NCBI GenBank assembly: GCA_003244125.1
Contig: QHBL01000407.1
Span: 1-6,119 of the forward strand
Source: Chthoniobacterales bacterium
Lineage (GTDB): Bacteria; Verrucomicrobiota; Verrucomicrobiae; Chthoniobacterales; UBA10450
DNA length: 6,119 bases
Reading direction: 5' to 3'
In this document: in pieces, positions 1-5,703 of the stretch
Position numbering within the stretch: position 1 is the first letter of the stretch
How the letters are laid out: every line of letters begins with the position of its first letter
Made by a program: the position numbers and the translations under genes
Notes under the pieces: generated by a model
The model's input: the letters and a program-made list of their open reading frames with translations, nothing else
Told to the model about the DNA's origin: nothing
Database searches by the model: none

Positions 1-97
1 AAGGAGCCGCGACTTGGCCGTTGCGACTTTACAGAGCAACGGCGATGGCCGTTACTCACTCCCGCGCGGAACGAAAAATCTAGAGCGAACCGAAATT

Positions 98-1630
98 ATG
101 AAAATAACGATGAAATTAATAATGGCGATGATTGTCGCTGGTTGTGCCTGGAGAACGACAGCTTTGGCCCAAACAGGGTTCCGTCAGTTCGACGACGCAT
201 GGGGCTCGCGCTATCGCGGTGGCAATCCGCCGCAGCGCGAATGGCGGCAGCTTTCCAAGCGCTCCGACGCCGCCGAGCGCGTTCGCCATTGGAACCAGAT
301 CGCCATTGATGCCAGCGGACTCGATCACACTCCGCTCTCACCCGGCGAGAGCCGCGTGTTCGGCGAACAACTCGGGCCGACCCGCGCCAGCCGCGCCATC
401 GCCATTGTCCACATTGCGATCTTCGATGCCGTAAATGCCGTCACCGGCCGCTATCGCAGCTACACCGGTATCGCCGGCGATCACGGTGCGTCGATTGATG
501 CCGCGATCGCGGAGGCGGCGTGTGAGACGCTGGATGCGATGTTTCCCTCGCAGACGCCCACCTTCCAACAATATCTTGCCGACGATCTGAATCGCCTGCC
601 GAACAGCCGCTGGAAGAGTGCTGGCGTCGACCTCGGTCACCGCGCCGCCGGAGCCATCCTCGCCTTGCGAGCTAATGACGGCTCAGAGCGTCCGGAGCCG
701 CGCTACGGCGTCGATTTCATCCCGAGTGATGCGCCCGGCAAATGGCGGCAGGATCCGATCAGCCAGCATCCGCTCGCGTTCGGCGCCTACTGGGGTGAAG
801 TGAAGCCGTTTGTCCTTCCGGCTTCGAACCAATTTCGCACGCCCCTTCCGCCGGACATCACCAGCGCCGAATACGCGCAGGCTTACGACGAGGCGAAGAC
901 GATCGGCGGCGACGGTATCGTCACGCCCACGACGCGCACGCCGGAGGAGACGACCATCGGCATTTTTTGGGCTTACGACGGCACGCCGAGTCTCTGTGCC
1001 CCGCCGCGTCTATATAATCAGATCACCGTTAAAATTGCCGACCAGATGGGCACCAGCCGCAACGTCGCTGATTTCGCCCGTCTCCTAGCGCTCGTTAATG
1101 TCGCCATAGCCGACAGCGCCATCGCCGTCTGGGAGTCGAAGTATTTTTATCAATACTGGCGGCCGGTCACTGCCATCCGCGAATCGGACCCTGGCACGGG
1201 ACCGACCGGTGCAGGCGACGGTAACGCCGACACCGTGGGCGATCCGAATTTCACCCCTCTTGGAGCCCCCGCCAGCAACCTTGTTGGGCCGAATTTCACT
1301 CCGCCATTTCCATCGTATCCCTCCGGTCACGGCGGCATCGGCGGTTCGCTCTTTGAAACCCTGCGCCGTTTTTACCGGACCGATCGTATCGCATTCAGCT
1401 TCACCTCGGACGAATTCAACGGCGTCACCCGCAACAACGACGGCACCGTGCGCCCGGTGGTGACGCGCACGTTCTCTTCTCTCTCCCAGGCGGAGGAGGA
1501 GAACGGCCAAAGCCGCATTTATCTCGGAATCCACTGGTCGTTCGACAAGACGGAGGGCATTAGCCAGGGGCGGCGGGTAGCCGATTACATTTTTGCGAAT
1601 GCCTTCACGCCCGTAAGGCGCGGCCGATAA
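98..1630 (+). CDS. Exported vanadium-dependent haloperoxidase / PAP2-family protein
   Basis: The product, 510 residues from the ATG at 98, belongs to the vanadium-dependent haloperoxidase branch of the PAP2 (type 2 phosphatidic acid phosphatase) superfamily. Family members bind vanadate and oxidise halides with peroxide, or act as phosphatases. All three vanadate/phosphate-binding motifs are present: K348 and R355 in SKYFYQYWRP, S409-G410-H411 in PSYPSGHGG, and R473, H479 and D483 in SRIYLGIHWSFD. The N-terminus is a signal peptide: basic start, hydrophobic core, then a plausible SPase I site after ALA (before Q25). A VAGC segment also fits a lipobox, so a lipoprotein is possible. Export to the periplasm or outside is therefore likely. 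A TTG at 14 with AAGGAG at 1-6 would add 28 residues in front of the signal peptide. I prefer ATG 98 (ATG 110 is a second option) because the signal sequence starts there. Halide specificity and true peroxidase activity cannot be read from sequence. The gene is convergent with its right-hand neighbours and looks intact. Confidence 0.9.
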   Translation: MKITMKLIMAMIVAGCAWRTTALAQTGFRQFDDAWGSRYRGGNPPQREWRQLSKRSDAAERVRHWNQIAIDASGLDHTPLSPGESRVFGEQLGPTRASRAIAIVHIAIFDAVNAVTGRYRSYTGIAGDHGASIDAAIAEAACETLDAMFPSQTPTFQQYLADDLNRLPNSRWKSAGVDLGHRAAGAILALRANDGSERPEPRYGVDFIPSDAPGKWRQDPISQHPLAFGAYWGEVKPFVLPASNQFRTPLPPDITSAEYAQAYDEAKTIGGDGIVTPTTRTPEETTIGIFWAYDGTPSLCAPPRLYNQITVKIADQMGTSRNVADFARLLALVNVAIADSAIAVWESKYFYQYWRPVTAIRESDPGTGPTGAGDGNADTVGDPNFTPLGAPASNLVGPNFTPPFPSYPSGHGGIGGSLFETLRRFYRTDRIAFSFTSDEFNGVTRNNDGTVRPVVTRTFSSLSQAEEENGQSRIYLGIHWSFDKTEGISQGRRVADYIFANAFTPVRRGR

Positions 1631-1647
1631 AATCGTCACAGTCTCAA

Positions 1648-1830
1648 TCAGCACTGTAGTCGCGGCCCCACGATCTGCAGTTCAATCGCGGGGAGGAGCT
1701 TAGGCTTCTCTAACGAGGCGCAACCTTCCCGTTCCCATCGCCCCAAAATCCACCAAGTTTCGAGCCTATGTAACTTCCTCATGGCTGGCGCCCGTTTTTT
1801 GCCGCTGAAGACCGGGCCGCTGATCACCAT
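1648..1830 (-). CDS. Possible small basic protein downstream of the GlsB-like gene (doubtful)
   Basis: This is a 60-codon ORF that I do not recognise. It begins 10 bases after the stop of the GlsB-like gene on the same strand and ends 17 bases short of the convergent haloperoxidase stop. In its favour, the bases just before the ATG (minus strand, 1838 down to 1831) read GGAGGTGA, a full match to the anti-Shine-Dalgarno tail. The spacing to the ATG is too short, but the second codon is GTG (1827-1825), six bases from GGAGG, and would be a better start. The protein is rich in Arg, Lys and Trp and has no signal peptide or membrane segment. Without the ribosome-binding site it would pass as a chance ORF in an intergenic gap. 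Confidence 0.25.
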   Translation of the reverse strand: MVISGPVFSGKKRAPAMRKLHRLETWWILGRWEREGCASLEKPKLLPAIELQIVGPRLQC

Positions 1831-1840
1831 TCACCTCCCA

Positions 1841-2098
1841 CTACCCCGCTCGCCGTCCCAAAATCAGCCGGTAAACGAGTAACAATAACATCGCCCCGAT
1901 AACGGAAGCAATAAACCCAGCCGGTCGCCCCGGCTCGTACCAACCTACCAGCCGCCCGAGATAGCCCGCCACCAGCGCTCCGGCGATGCCGATTAGCATC
2001 GTGATGATGCATCCGCCCGGATCTTTGCCGGGCATGAGCAACTTCGCGATCGCCCCAACGACCAGACCGATAATAAGTGTGCCGATGATTCCAGTCAT
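1841..2098 (-). CDS. GlsB/YeaQ/YmgE family (transglycosylase-associated) small membrane protein
   Basis: The 85-residue product has the length and pattern of the GlsB/YeaQ/YmgE family: very small inner-membrane proteins, often stress-associated, with no defined biochemical activity. Three hydrophobic helices are visible at about residues 2-21, 30-50 and 59-80. The Gly-rich first helix is followed by the family-typical loop MPGKDPGG (22-29), and the second helix ends in a Gly-Tyr-Leu-Gly stretch. A short basic tail (GRRAG) follows the third helix. The ATG at 2098 has no obvious Shine-Dalgarno sequence, but starting there gives exactly the family N-terminus. A longer ORF in another frame (1824-2186) is a shadow. 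The gene appears complete, and the tiny ORF downstream could be co-transcribed. Confidence 0.9.
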   Translation of the reverse strand: MTGIIGTLIIGLVVGAIAKLLMPGKDPGGCIITMLIGIAGALVAGYLGRLVGWYEPGRPAGFIASVIGAMLLLLVYRLILGRRAG

Positions 2099-2124
2099 AA
2101 GCGTATGTGCCGTTGTGAAATGCT

Positions 2125-2134
2125 TCGCATGCGA
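2125..2134. promoter_or_regulatory. 10-bp perfect palindrome upstream of the GlsB-like gene
   Basis: TCGCATGCGA is a perfect palindrome 27-36 bases upstream of the ATG at 2098. The position suits a regulator-binding site, but no convincing -35/-10 pair is visible around it. In GC-rich DNA a 10-base palindrome can arise by chance. Confidence 0.2.
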
Positions 2135-2156
2135 GCCGCCGTCCGGCCTTCCCTGG

Positions 2157-2196
2157 TCGCAGCTCGTCGCTGCGATCCGTAGCCACCGAAGGCTAC
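2157..2196. repeat. Tandem hairpins in the intergenic spacer
   Basis: Two inverted repeats lie three bases apart. TCGCAGC/GCTGCGA (2157-2175) forms a 7-bp stem with a 5-base loop. GTAGCC/GGCTAC (2179-2196) forms a 6-bp stem with a 6-base loop. They fall between the end of the minus-strand TPR remnant (2219) and the start of the GlsB-like gene. They could form a factor-independent-like terminator for the former, but there is no T-tract, so a dispersed REP-like intergenic repeat is an equally good reading. Confidence 0.4.
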
Positions 2197-2218
2197 CATG
2201 AGCTTCATCGCAAAAGAA

Positions 2219-2557
2219 TTACTCCACCCGAGCTAACGACGCTCGTAGTCCGGGCAGCTCGGGATCAATACCGAAAGCCCTCTCGTACCATCTGTGTGCC
2301 TCGGCTCGGGCGCCGACGTGCTCATATTGATCACCCAGCCGAAGGGCAGGCCAGGCATAGGCATTGAGAATATCTCTCTCGAAGCTCTCGCGGCGGATCA
2401 TGCCCGCTCGCGGCACGCGATAACCCGGAGCAACGACTCGTTATCAGCGGCCACTTGATCGAGCGTCGTCTCGGCCGGTTTATGCTCCACCACGCTCACC
2501 AAACCGCGCGGTCGTGGCCAGTAATCGCGATTCAACCCCGGGTCCAAAAAGCAAGAT
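2219..2557 (-). pseudogene. Frameshifted C-terminal remnant of a TPR protein (DUF2723/glycosyltransferase-like tail)
   Basis: Two minus-strand frames together give a coherent protein end. From about 2551 down to 2401 one frame reads through FLDPGLNRDYW and ADNESLLRVI before a TGA at 2400-2398. A second frame, entered around 2416-2400, continues through MIRRESFERDI to the stop at 2219. The last ~45 residues look like a TPR-type helix pair: a Tyr-Ala-Trp/Leu-Gly-Asp-Gln-Tyr helix, then HRWYERAFGIDPELP, the typical second half of a TPR unit. Such tails occur on large DUF2723-type membrane glycosyltransferases; that assignment is tentative. The upstream end is lost at about 2551-2573, where homology-like reading stops and the plus-strand phage-like ORF begins. 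A one-base frameshift and loss of the whole N-terminal part make this a pseudogene. Confidence 0.55.
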
Positions 2558-2575
2558 GTCGCACTAAGCTTAATG
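2551..2575. other. Breakpoint between TPR remnant and phage-like ORF
   Basis: The minus-strand TPR remnant stays coherent to about 2551, and the plus-strand ORF has its first ATG at 2573 with no ribosome-binding site. That ORF's frame is already open from 2525, so its protein probably continued upstream before the join. The two genes are head to head with no promoter space between them, which points to a rearrangement point rather than a normal divergent arrangement. The exact position cannot be fixed without homologues. Confidence 0.45.
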
Positions 2576-4339
2576 GCAGGGACACAAGAGTTCGCCGGTC
2601 TCGCACAAGCCACTGTAAAAAAGCAGGTCCCCGCGATCGAAGCCTCCACTCTGCGTAAGCTCACCGCTGGGACAGGACTGACGGAAGCGCAATTGAGAGC
2701 AATCACAGCACCGCGAGGAAAAGCAGCGACGCAGTTGACCCGACAACAAACCGAGATAAGCGCCAAGGATATGCGCAAACGCGTCTTCACATGGATAGGC
2801 GATACAGATTTTACCAGAGCTGAACAGGAACGATTGCTCGATGCAGTTTCTCACGAGCATGATATCCCAACCCTTGAGCGAATGGGGGAAATCATTCGCG
2901 AAGCAAACAAAGAGGAGGTAGACTTAGAAGATGTCCTCAATCGACTTGACGATGCGCGACGACCATCCAGCGGAGCACCTGATACTCAACCTGCCGCACC
3001 CGGAGGACGAGAGCCTGCGGCCAATACTAACGCTGCTGGCCCCGCAGAACATAGCGGACCACCTGAACAAGCTGCCGGAACTCCCGAAGCAGGTACGCCA
3101 CACGTGGCAGGCGCAACACGGGCTGCCGAACCAGGCAGTAGTGAACGCGCTGCATCAGGAAGCGGAGAAGAACCCGGAGTTCAAGAAACAAGTGCAGCAC
3201 GTGCTGGATCTGTATCACCCGACGCCGAAGCCCGCGGCCTCCGCCTCCGCTTAAACAACCACTCCGAGAGCGGCTACATCACTCTCGATCTGTTCAATGA
3301 CCTTGCCGACTTTGGCAAACGGTTGTGGGACACGAGCGTCACCTACGCAGAGTGGGCAGGCAAGATGACGCGGACGCTAGGCGAACGGGTAAAGACGCAC
3401 CTCGGAAAAATCTTTAACAAGATTCATGGCCCGGTGCCGGAAAAACAGGACCAAGTGTTCGGGTCGATGAGGAGGGAAGAGGGGGCGCACGAGTTTGTTG
3501 GACAACCATTCAAGGCAATCGCTGATCGCCTGTCAATTCTTCCGTCTCCTAAAGGTGTAATACGCGATAGGACACCCGCGCAAATATTCGCGCGGGCCGG
3601 ACAGTGGTTATTTCCACACTACAGCAAAATTATAACAGCCGGGGACGGCGTGCGTGTCCGGATAAGTAACCCGAACGAACCTGGTAAATGGGCCTTCTTA
3701 CGTCACCTAACGCGCGAACGCAAAACGAATCAATTCCACGACAACAAAGCGCGCTGGGTCCCTGTTATTGAAGAGACCCTGAAAAACCCGCAAGTTCGTT
3801 TGCGTGATATAAACGGAGACCGAATCTATGTATCCCGCTATGAGGACACAAACCACGTAGTCATAGTCTCGCCAGAAGGGAATCTAAAAAATTTCGGCAC
3901 GGGATCTTTCGCGGATCTCATGAGCCACTTCCCACGGACAGAACGCACCGGGATGGGGGAACGCCGCATTTCGTTAGGCGGCGCAACAGCAGAGCGGCCA
4001 GGTGATCGAGACGAACTTCCAGTAGAGTGGGCAGGCCGCTCTGCCAGAGCAGACGACCATCACCCCGGAGATCAGACAGCCTCTGGGCCTCTCTCCAAGG
4101 TTACTACGGATTCTCGCCAGAACGATACTACCGCACCTCCACCACCTCGCGAGTTGAACAAGGATTCTGGTCCTCCCCAATCACGCTACGAAAACAATAC
4201 AGCACAGGAAATTTCGAGTGTCAACAGCCGCCCACACGACCGCTACGAATGGGCCAAGGGGCTGAACCATGTCCTCACCCAGATGGCCGGCGACCAGGAT
4301 GCCACAGCCACGCAGCGGGCGCGCATGTCTTTGACATGA
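2573..4339 (+). CDS. Phage-type polyvalent protein fragment with a probable BECR-fold nuclease domain
   Basis: The 588-residue product has no signal peptide or membrane helix. Residues 1-128 are charged and helical ([15 protein letters not shown], then [12 protein letters not shown]). Residues 129-225 are a disordered Ala/Pro/Gly/Glu linker. Residues 232-285 ([16 protein letters not shown], then YAEWAGKM and an amphipathic helix) resemble a segment recurring in very large phage and mobile-element polyvalent proteins. Residues about 360-455 look like a phage-associated BECR (barnase/EndoU/colicin E5-D/RelE) domain: [15 protein letters not shown], then [18 protein letters not shown] and a closing GTGSF. 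The rest is a polar tail. The domain calls are from pattern memory, without alignment. Such domains are thought to act as nucleases delivered or carried by phages. The ATG at 2573 lacks a Shine-Dalgarno sequence and the frame is open upstream, so the N-terminus is probably truncated. The last few codons (from about 4320) read into the beta-propeller sequence in a foreign frame, so the C-terminus is cut too. I infer a captured fragment of a larger gene. Confidence 0.6.
   Translation: MAGTQEFAGLAQATVKKQVPAIEASTLRKLTAGTGLTEAQLRAITAPRGKAATQLTRQQTEISAKDMRKRVFTWIGDTDFTRAEQERLLDAVSHEHDIPTLERMGEIIREANKEEVDLEDVLNRLDDARRPSSGAPDTQPAAPGGREPAANTNAAGPAEHSGPPEQAAGTPEAGTPHVAGATRAAEPGSSERAASGSGEEPGVQETSAARAGSVSPDAEARGLRLRLNNHSESGYITLDLFNDLADFGKRLWDTSVTYAEWAGKMTRTLGERVKTHLGKIFNKIHGPVPEKQDQVFGSMRREEGAHEFVGQPFKAIADRLSILPSPKGVIRDRTPAQIFARAGQWLFPHYSKIITAGDGVRVRISNPNEPGKWAFLRHLTRERKTNQFHDNKARWVPVIEETLKNPQVRLRDINGDRIYVSRYEDTNHVVIVSPEGNLKNFGTGSFADLMSHFPRTERTGMGERRISLGGATAERPGDRDELPVEWAGRSARADDHHPGDQTASGPLSKVTTDSRQNDTTAPPPPRELNKDSGPPQSRYENNTAQEISSVNSRPHDRYEWAKGLNHVLTQMAGDQDATATQRARMSLT
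2912..2919 (+). promoter_or_regulatory. Shine-Dalgarno-like site before the nested ORF
   Basis: GAGGAGGT lies 11 bases before the ATG at 2931, inside the larger ORF (where it encodes part of Lys-Glu-Glu-Val). The spacing is somewhat long. It is one of few strong Shine-Dalgarno-like matches in the window that precede an ORF, which is why it is listed. Confidence 0.35.
2931..3254 (+). CDS. Nested out-of-frame ORF within the linker of the phage-like gene (uncertain)
   Basis: This 107-codon ORF lies wholly inside the 588-codon gene, in the +1 frame, and spans almost exactly its disordered linker. It ends at TAA 3252-3254, just before the conserved helical segment resumes in the main frame. The product is soluble and helix-prone ([20 protein letters not shown]) with a Pro/Ala/Ser tail; I do not recognise it. 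A GAGGAGGT sits upstream, and third codon positions are strongly G/C, as in genuine high-GC genes. Against it: an Ala/Pro/Gly/Glu linker has G/C-rich first positions and almost no T at second positions. In this frame those features automatically give G/C-rich third positions and few stop codons. A chance open frame is therefore quite possible. Confidence 0.35.
   Translation: MSSIDLTMRDDHPAEHLILNLPHPEDESLRPILTLLAPQNIADHLNKLPELPKQVRHTWQAQHGLPNQAVVNALHQEAEKNPEFKKQVQHVLDLYHPTPKPAASASA
4315..4324. other. Breakpoint between phage-like ORF and beta-propeller fragment
   Basis: The beta-propeller sequence becomes recognisable at about 4324 (HVFDMT) in a frame different from that of the phage-like ORF, which then stops at 4337-4339. 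Upstream of 4321 the propeller frame is only a shadow of the phage-like gene. Two unrelated reading frames meeting in mid-domain indicates a join. Confidence 0.5.
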
Positions 4340-4596
4340 CGTCGATGCCGCCGCGGCAGACGCACCTCGTCACCCTCAGTAATGACAATCCGCACTGGCT
4401 GACTTTCACGATCGACGGGCGGTATTGCTATGTGGCCGGCGAAAAAGGTGCTGGTGAGCAAACTGACATCGTTTCTACGGGGACCTATCAAAGAGTAGGT
4501 AGTTTGCCATCGTCGGAGGACCTGCTTGAGGTAGACTTCTCGGATGGGGTGGTGACGGCTGTAGGAAATCAATATGGCCTAGGCCGGGTTACAGTA

Positions 4597-4854
4597 ACTA
4601 CACCTACACCTACACCAAGTCCTACTTCGACACCTACTCCTACTGCTACGCCGACTGTAACACCTACCGTTACTCCTTTCCCAACCCCGACACCAACTGC
4701 GACGCCCACGCCGAGCGCAACGCCTACACCAACAACAACCCCAAATCCGACTCCTACTCCGACGGCTACTCCTCCGCCGCCCACGCCTACTCCCAGTGTA
4801 ACTCCGACTCCTACTTCAACACCGACACCTACTTTAACACCAACCCCAACGCCT
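4597..4854 (+). repeat. Thr/Pro low-complexity linker repeat
   Basis: This is an 86-codon run of alternating Thr-Pro with scattered Ser, Ala, Val, Asn and Phe. The codons vary synonymously (CCT/CCG/CCC/CCA, ACT/ACG/ACA/ACC), so it is an old or selected protein repeat rather than a fresh DNA slippage product. It is probably an extended, O-glycosylation-prone spacer between the propeller and the Ig-like modules. On the other strand it yields a spurious Val-Gly repeat ORF. Confidence 0.85.
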
Positions 4855-4860
4855 GTTCAG

Positions 4861-5391
4861 GGTCCCGCGATAACTGGACTCACCGTAGTGGATGTCGTCG
4901 CGCGTCAAGACATCGGGCCGCTAAGCAATGGCAGCACCGTCAATTTCAATGTCCCACTCAGTGTGCGGGCGGATGCGAGCAACACAGGGAGCGTTGTCTT
5001 CCAGCTCGATGGGCAGATTATCCAAACGGAGAACGTCGCGCCCTACACGATCGCCGGCAACGATGATAACGTTTACAATCCGTGGCAACCTGAGCCGGGG
5101 AACCATACTTTAGTGGTAACGCCATTTAGCGCGAGAGACGGCACCGGGACCAGTGGTGACCCGGTTACCGTCAGCTTCACAGCGAGAGCAATGCCCTGGC
5201 TAAATCGGCTCGATATCGTCGGCGTTCGCAATGGCAATCACATCGCCCCGCTTGCAGACGGGTCGGTATTCGATCTCGAGGACGAATTGACCGTGGTTGC
5301 TGATGCGCCGGCTGCAGGGAGCGTCGTATTCAAGCTCGACGGTGTCGTTATTCAGACCGAAAACATTGCGCCGTACTCGATCGCCGGAAAC
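4861..5391 (+). repeat. Two Ig-like modules, the second truncated
   Basis: Module 1 (4861-5190) and module 2 (5191-5391) share the order: a beta-strand, a Gly/Pro-Leu-x-[Asn/Asp]-Gly-Ser turn, then GSVVFQLDG or GSVVFKLDG, then QTEN[VI]APY[TS]IAGN. Module 1 goes on through [17 protein letters not shown] to a terminal strand. Module 2 lacks everything after IAGN, about 40 residues. Modules with the TENVAPY signature recur in large secreted proteins with malectin or other adhesive domains. DNA identity between the two copies is visibly low, so they are not a recent duplication. Confidence 0.65.
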
Positions 5392-5560
5392 CGTGGGCGC
5401 CCCACTTGTGGAGGCAGAGCAAGACCGTTCCATCCGGGTCGAGGATCTGCCCGAAGGCGTCATGGGCGGGAGACGTCTGCCGCTGGCCAAGCAGCGACTG
5501 GTACCATTTCAAGCTGGCAGCTACGTCGGTTACCCCGATGATCGTCCACAAGCGTTTCAT
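5348..5560 (-). CDS. VOC (glyoxalase/bleomycin-resistance family) protein, 3'-truncated
   Basis: The first 56 residues match the N-terminal beta-alpha-beta-beta-beta module of the vicinal oxygen chelate superfamily: [20 protein letters not shown] with the usual helix entry, YQSLLG, then a [20 protein letters not shown] strand pair. Natural members are about 115-140 residues with two such modules. Here homology-like reading ends at about 5393. The last 14 codons (to the stop at 5350-5348) are antisense to the Ig-like gene, so the second module is absent and the protein is unlikely to fold normally. The start is well supported: GGAGG lies five bases upstream of the ATG. VOC proteins range from glyoxalases and dioxygenases to drug-binding proteins, and no substrate can be proposed. 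Confidence 0.65.
   Translation of the reverse strand: MKRLWTIIGVTDVAASLKWYQSLLGQRQTSPAHDAFGQILDPDGTVLLCLHKWGAHGFRRSSTAQCFRSE
5386..5393. other. Breakpoint between Ig-like gene (+) and VOC gene (-)
   Basis: Ig-like module 2 stops after AGN (codon end 5391) and the minus-strand VOC protein is coherent down to His56 (5395-5393). Both genes are therefore cut within a few bases of each other, each reading on into the other's antisense strand. This is the sharpest of the three joins. Confidence 0.6.
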
Positions 5561-5565
5561 GGGTC

Positions 5566-5570
5566 CCTCC
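5566..5570 (-). promoter_or_regulatory. Ribosome-binding site of the VOC gene
   Basis: On the minus strand GGAGG is followed by five bases and the ATG at 5560. It is one of the best-spaced Shine-Dalgarno sites in the window and fixes the start. Confidence 0.6.
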
Positions 5571-5656
5571 GCGGACTAACAAAATACAGATCAGCTATCG
5601 CAAGACCTGAGCAGCTGTCCATGACAGACAAAACGTGATCGGCAAACACAAAGGCA

Positions 5657-5703
5657 CGGGCCGTCCCGCTATCTCGCGGTTCGCCGCCTCGCCTGGTTAG
5701 GCG
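5657..5703. repeat. Cluster of three small hairpins
   Basis: In order: CGGG/CCCG (5657-5668, 4-base loop), GCGG/CCGC with a TTCG loop (5676-5687), and CGCCT/AGGCG (5690-5703, loop GGTT). The last overlaps the stop codon of the small membrane protein ORF at 5697-5699. Read on the minus strand they could end that transcript, though there is no run of T. As at 2157-2196, they may instead belong to a family of dispersed intergenic repeats. Confidence 0.35.

Larger units (their letters stand above)
4321..5541 (+). pseudogene. Fragment: YVTN/YncE-like propeller end, Thr/Pro linker and Ig-like repeats
   Basis: Read from 4321, the first ~90 residues match the last blades of a YVTN/YncE-like beta-propeller ([20 protein letters not shown], later SEDLLEVDF and GNQYGLGRV). 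An 86-residue Thr/Pro linker follows (4597-4854), then one complete Ig-like module (4861-5190) and a second that stops after SIAGN at 5391. The 50 codons from 5392 to the stop at 5541 are antisense to the VOC gene and are not a natural protein end. The organisation fits a large secreted or surface protein of which both ends are missing. There is no authentic start: the frame is open back to 4027 only as a shadow of the phage-like gene. An internal ATG at 4336 overlaps the preceding stop as ATGA, but it lies inside a propeller strand and is probably coincidental. Confidence 0.6.

Noticed and set aside
1085..1654. 189-codon ORF antisense to the haloperoxidase gene
   Set aside because: The plus-strand frame carries the catalytic motifs in this very stretch. 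The antisense frame is Arg/Ala/Val-rich, as expected of a high-GC shadow.
1824..2186. 120-codon minus-strand ORF overlapping the GlsB-like gene
   Set aside because: It is in a different frame from the clearly recognisable 85-residue membrane protein and is rich in Arg, His and Gly without domain features.
4027..4320. Upstream part of the 504-codon frame that contains the propeller fragment
   Set aside because: It overlaps the 588-codon ORF in another frame and is low-quality sequence (Arg, Cys, Pro, Ser-rich). It is open by chance, so the fragment is annotated from 4321.
4336..4339. ATGA start/stop overlap suggesting translational coupling of the phage-like and propeller ORFs
   Set aside because: The ATG lies inside a propeller strand that begins at least four codons earlier, and the two frames meet at a breakpoint, so the overlap is probably accidental.
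4569..4784. Val-Gly repeat ORF on the minus strand
   Set aside because: It is simply the complement of the Thr/Pro linker.
4597..4854. Possible CRISPR or DNA satellite
   Set aside because: There are no constant repeat/spacer units. The periodicity is at the protein level with synonymous codon variation.
5297..5638. 113-codon plus-strand ORF
   Set aside because: Most of it is antisense to the VOC gene, whose frame has a good ribosome-binding site and a recognisable fold.
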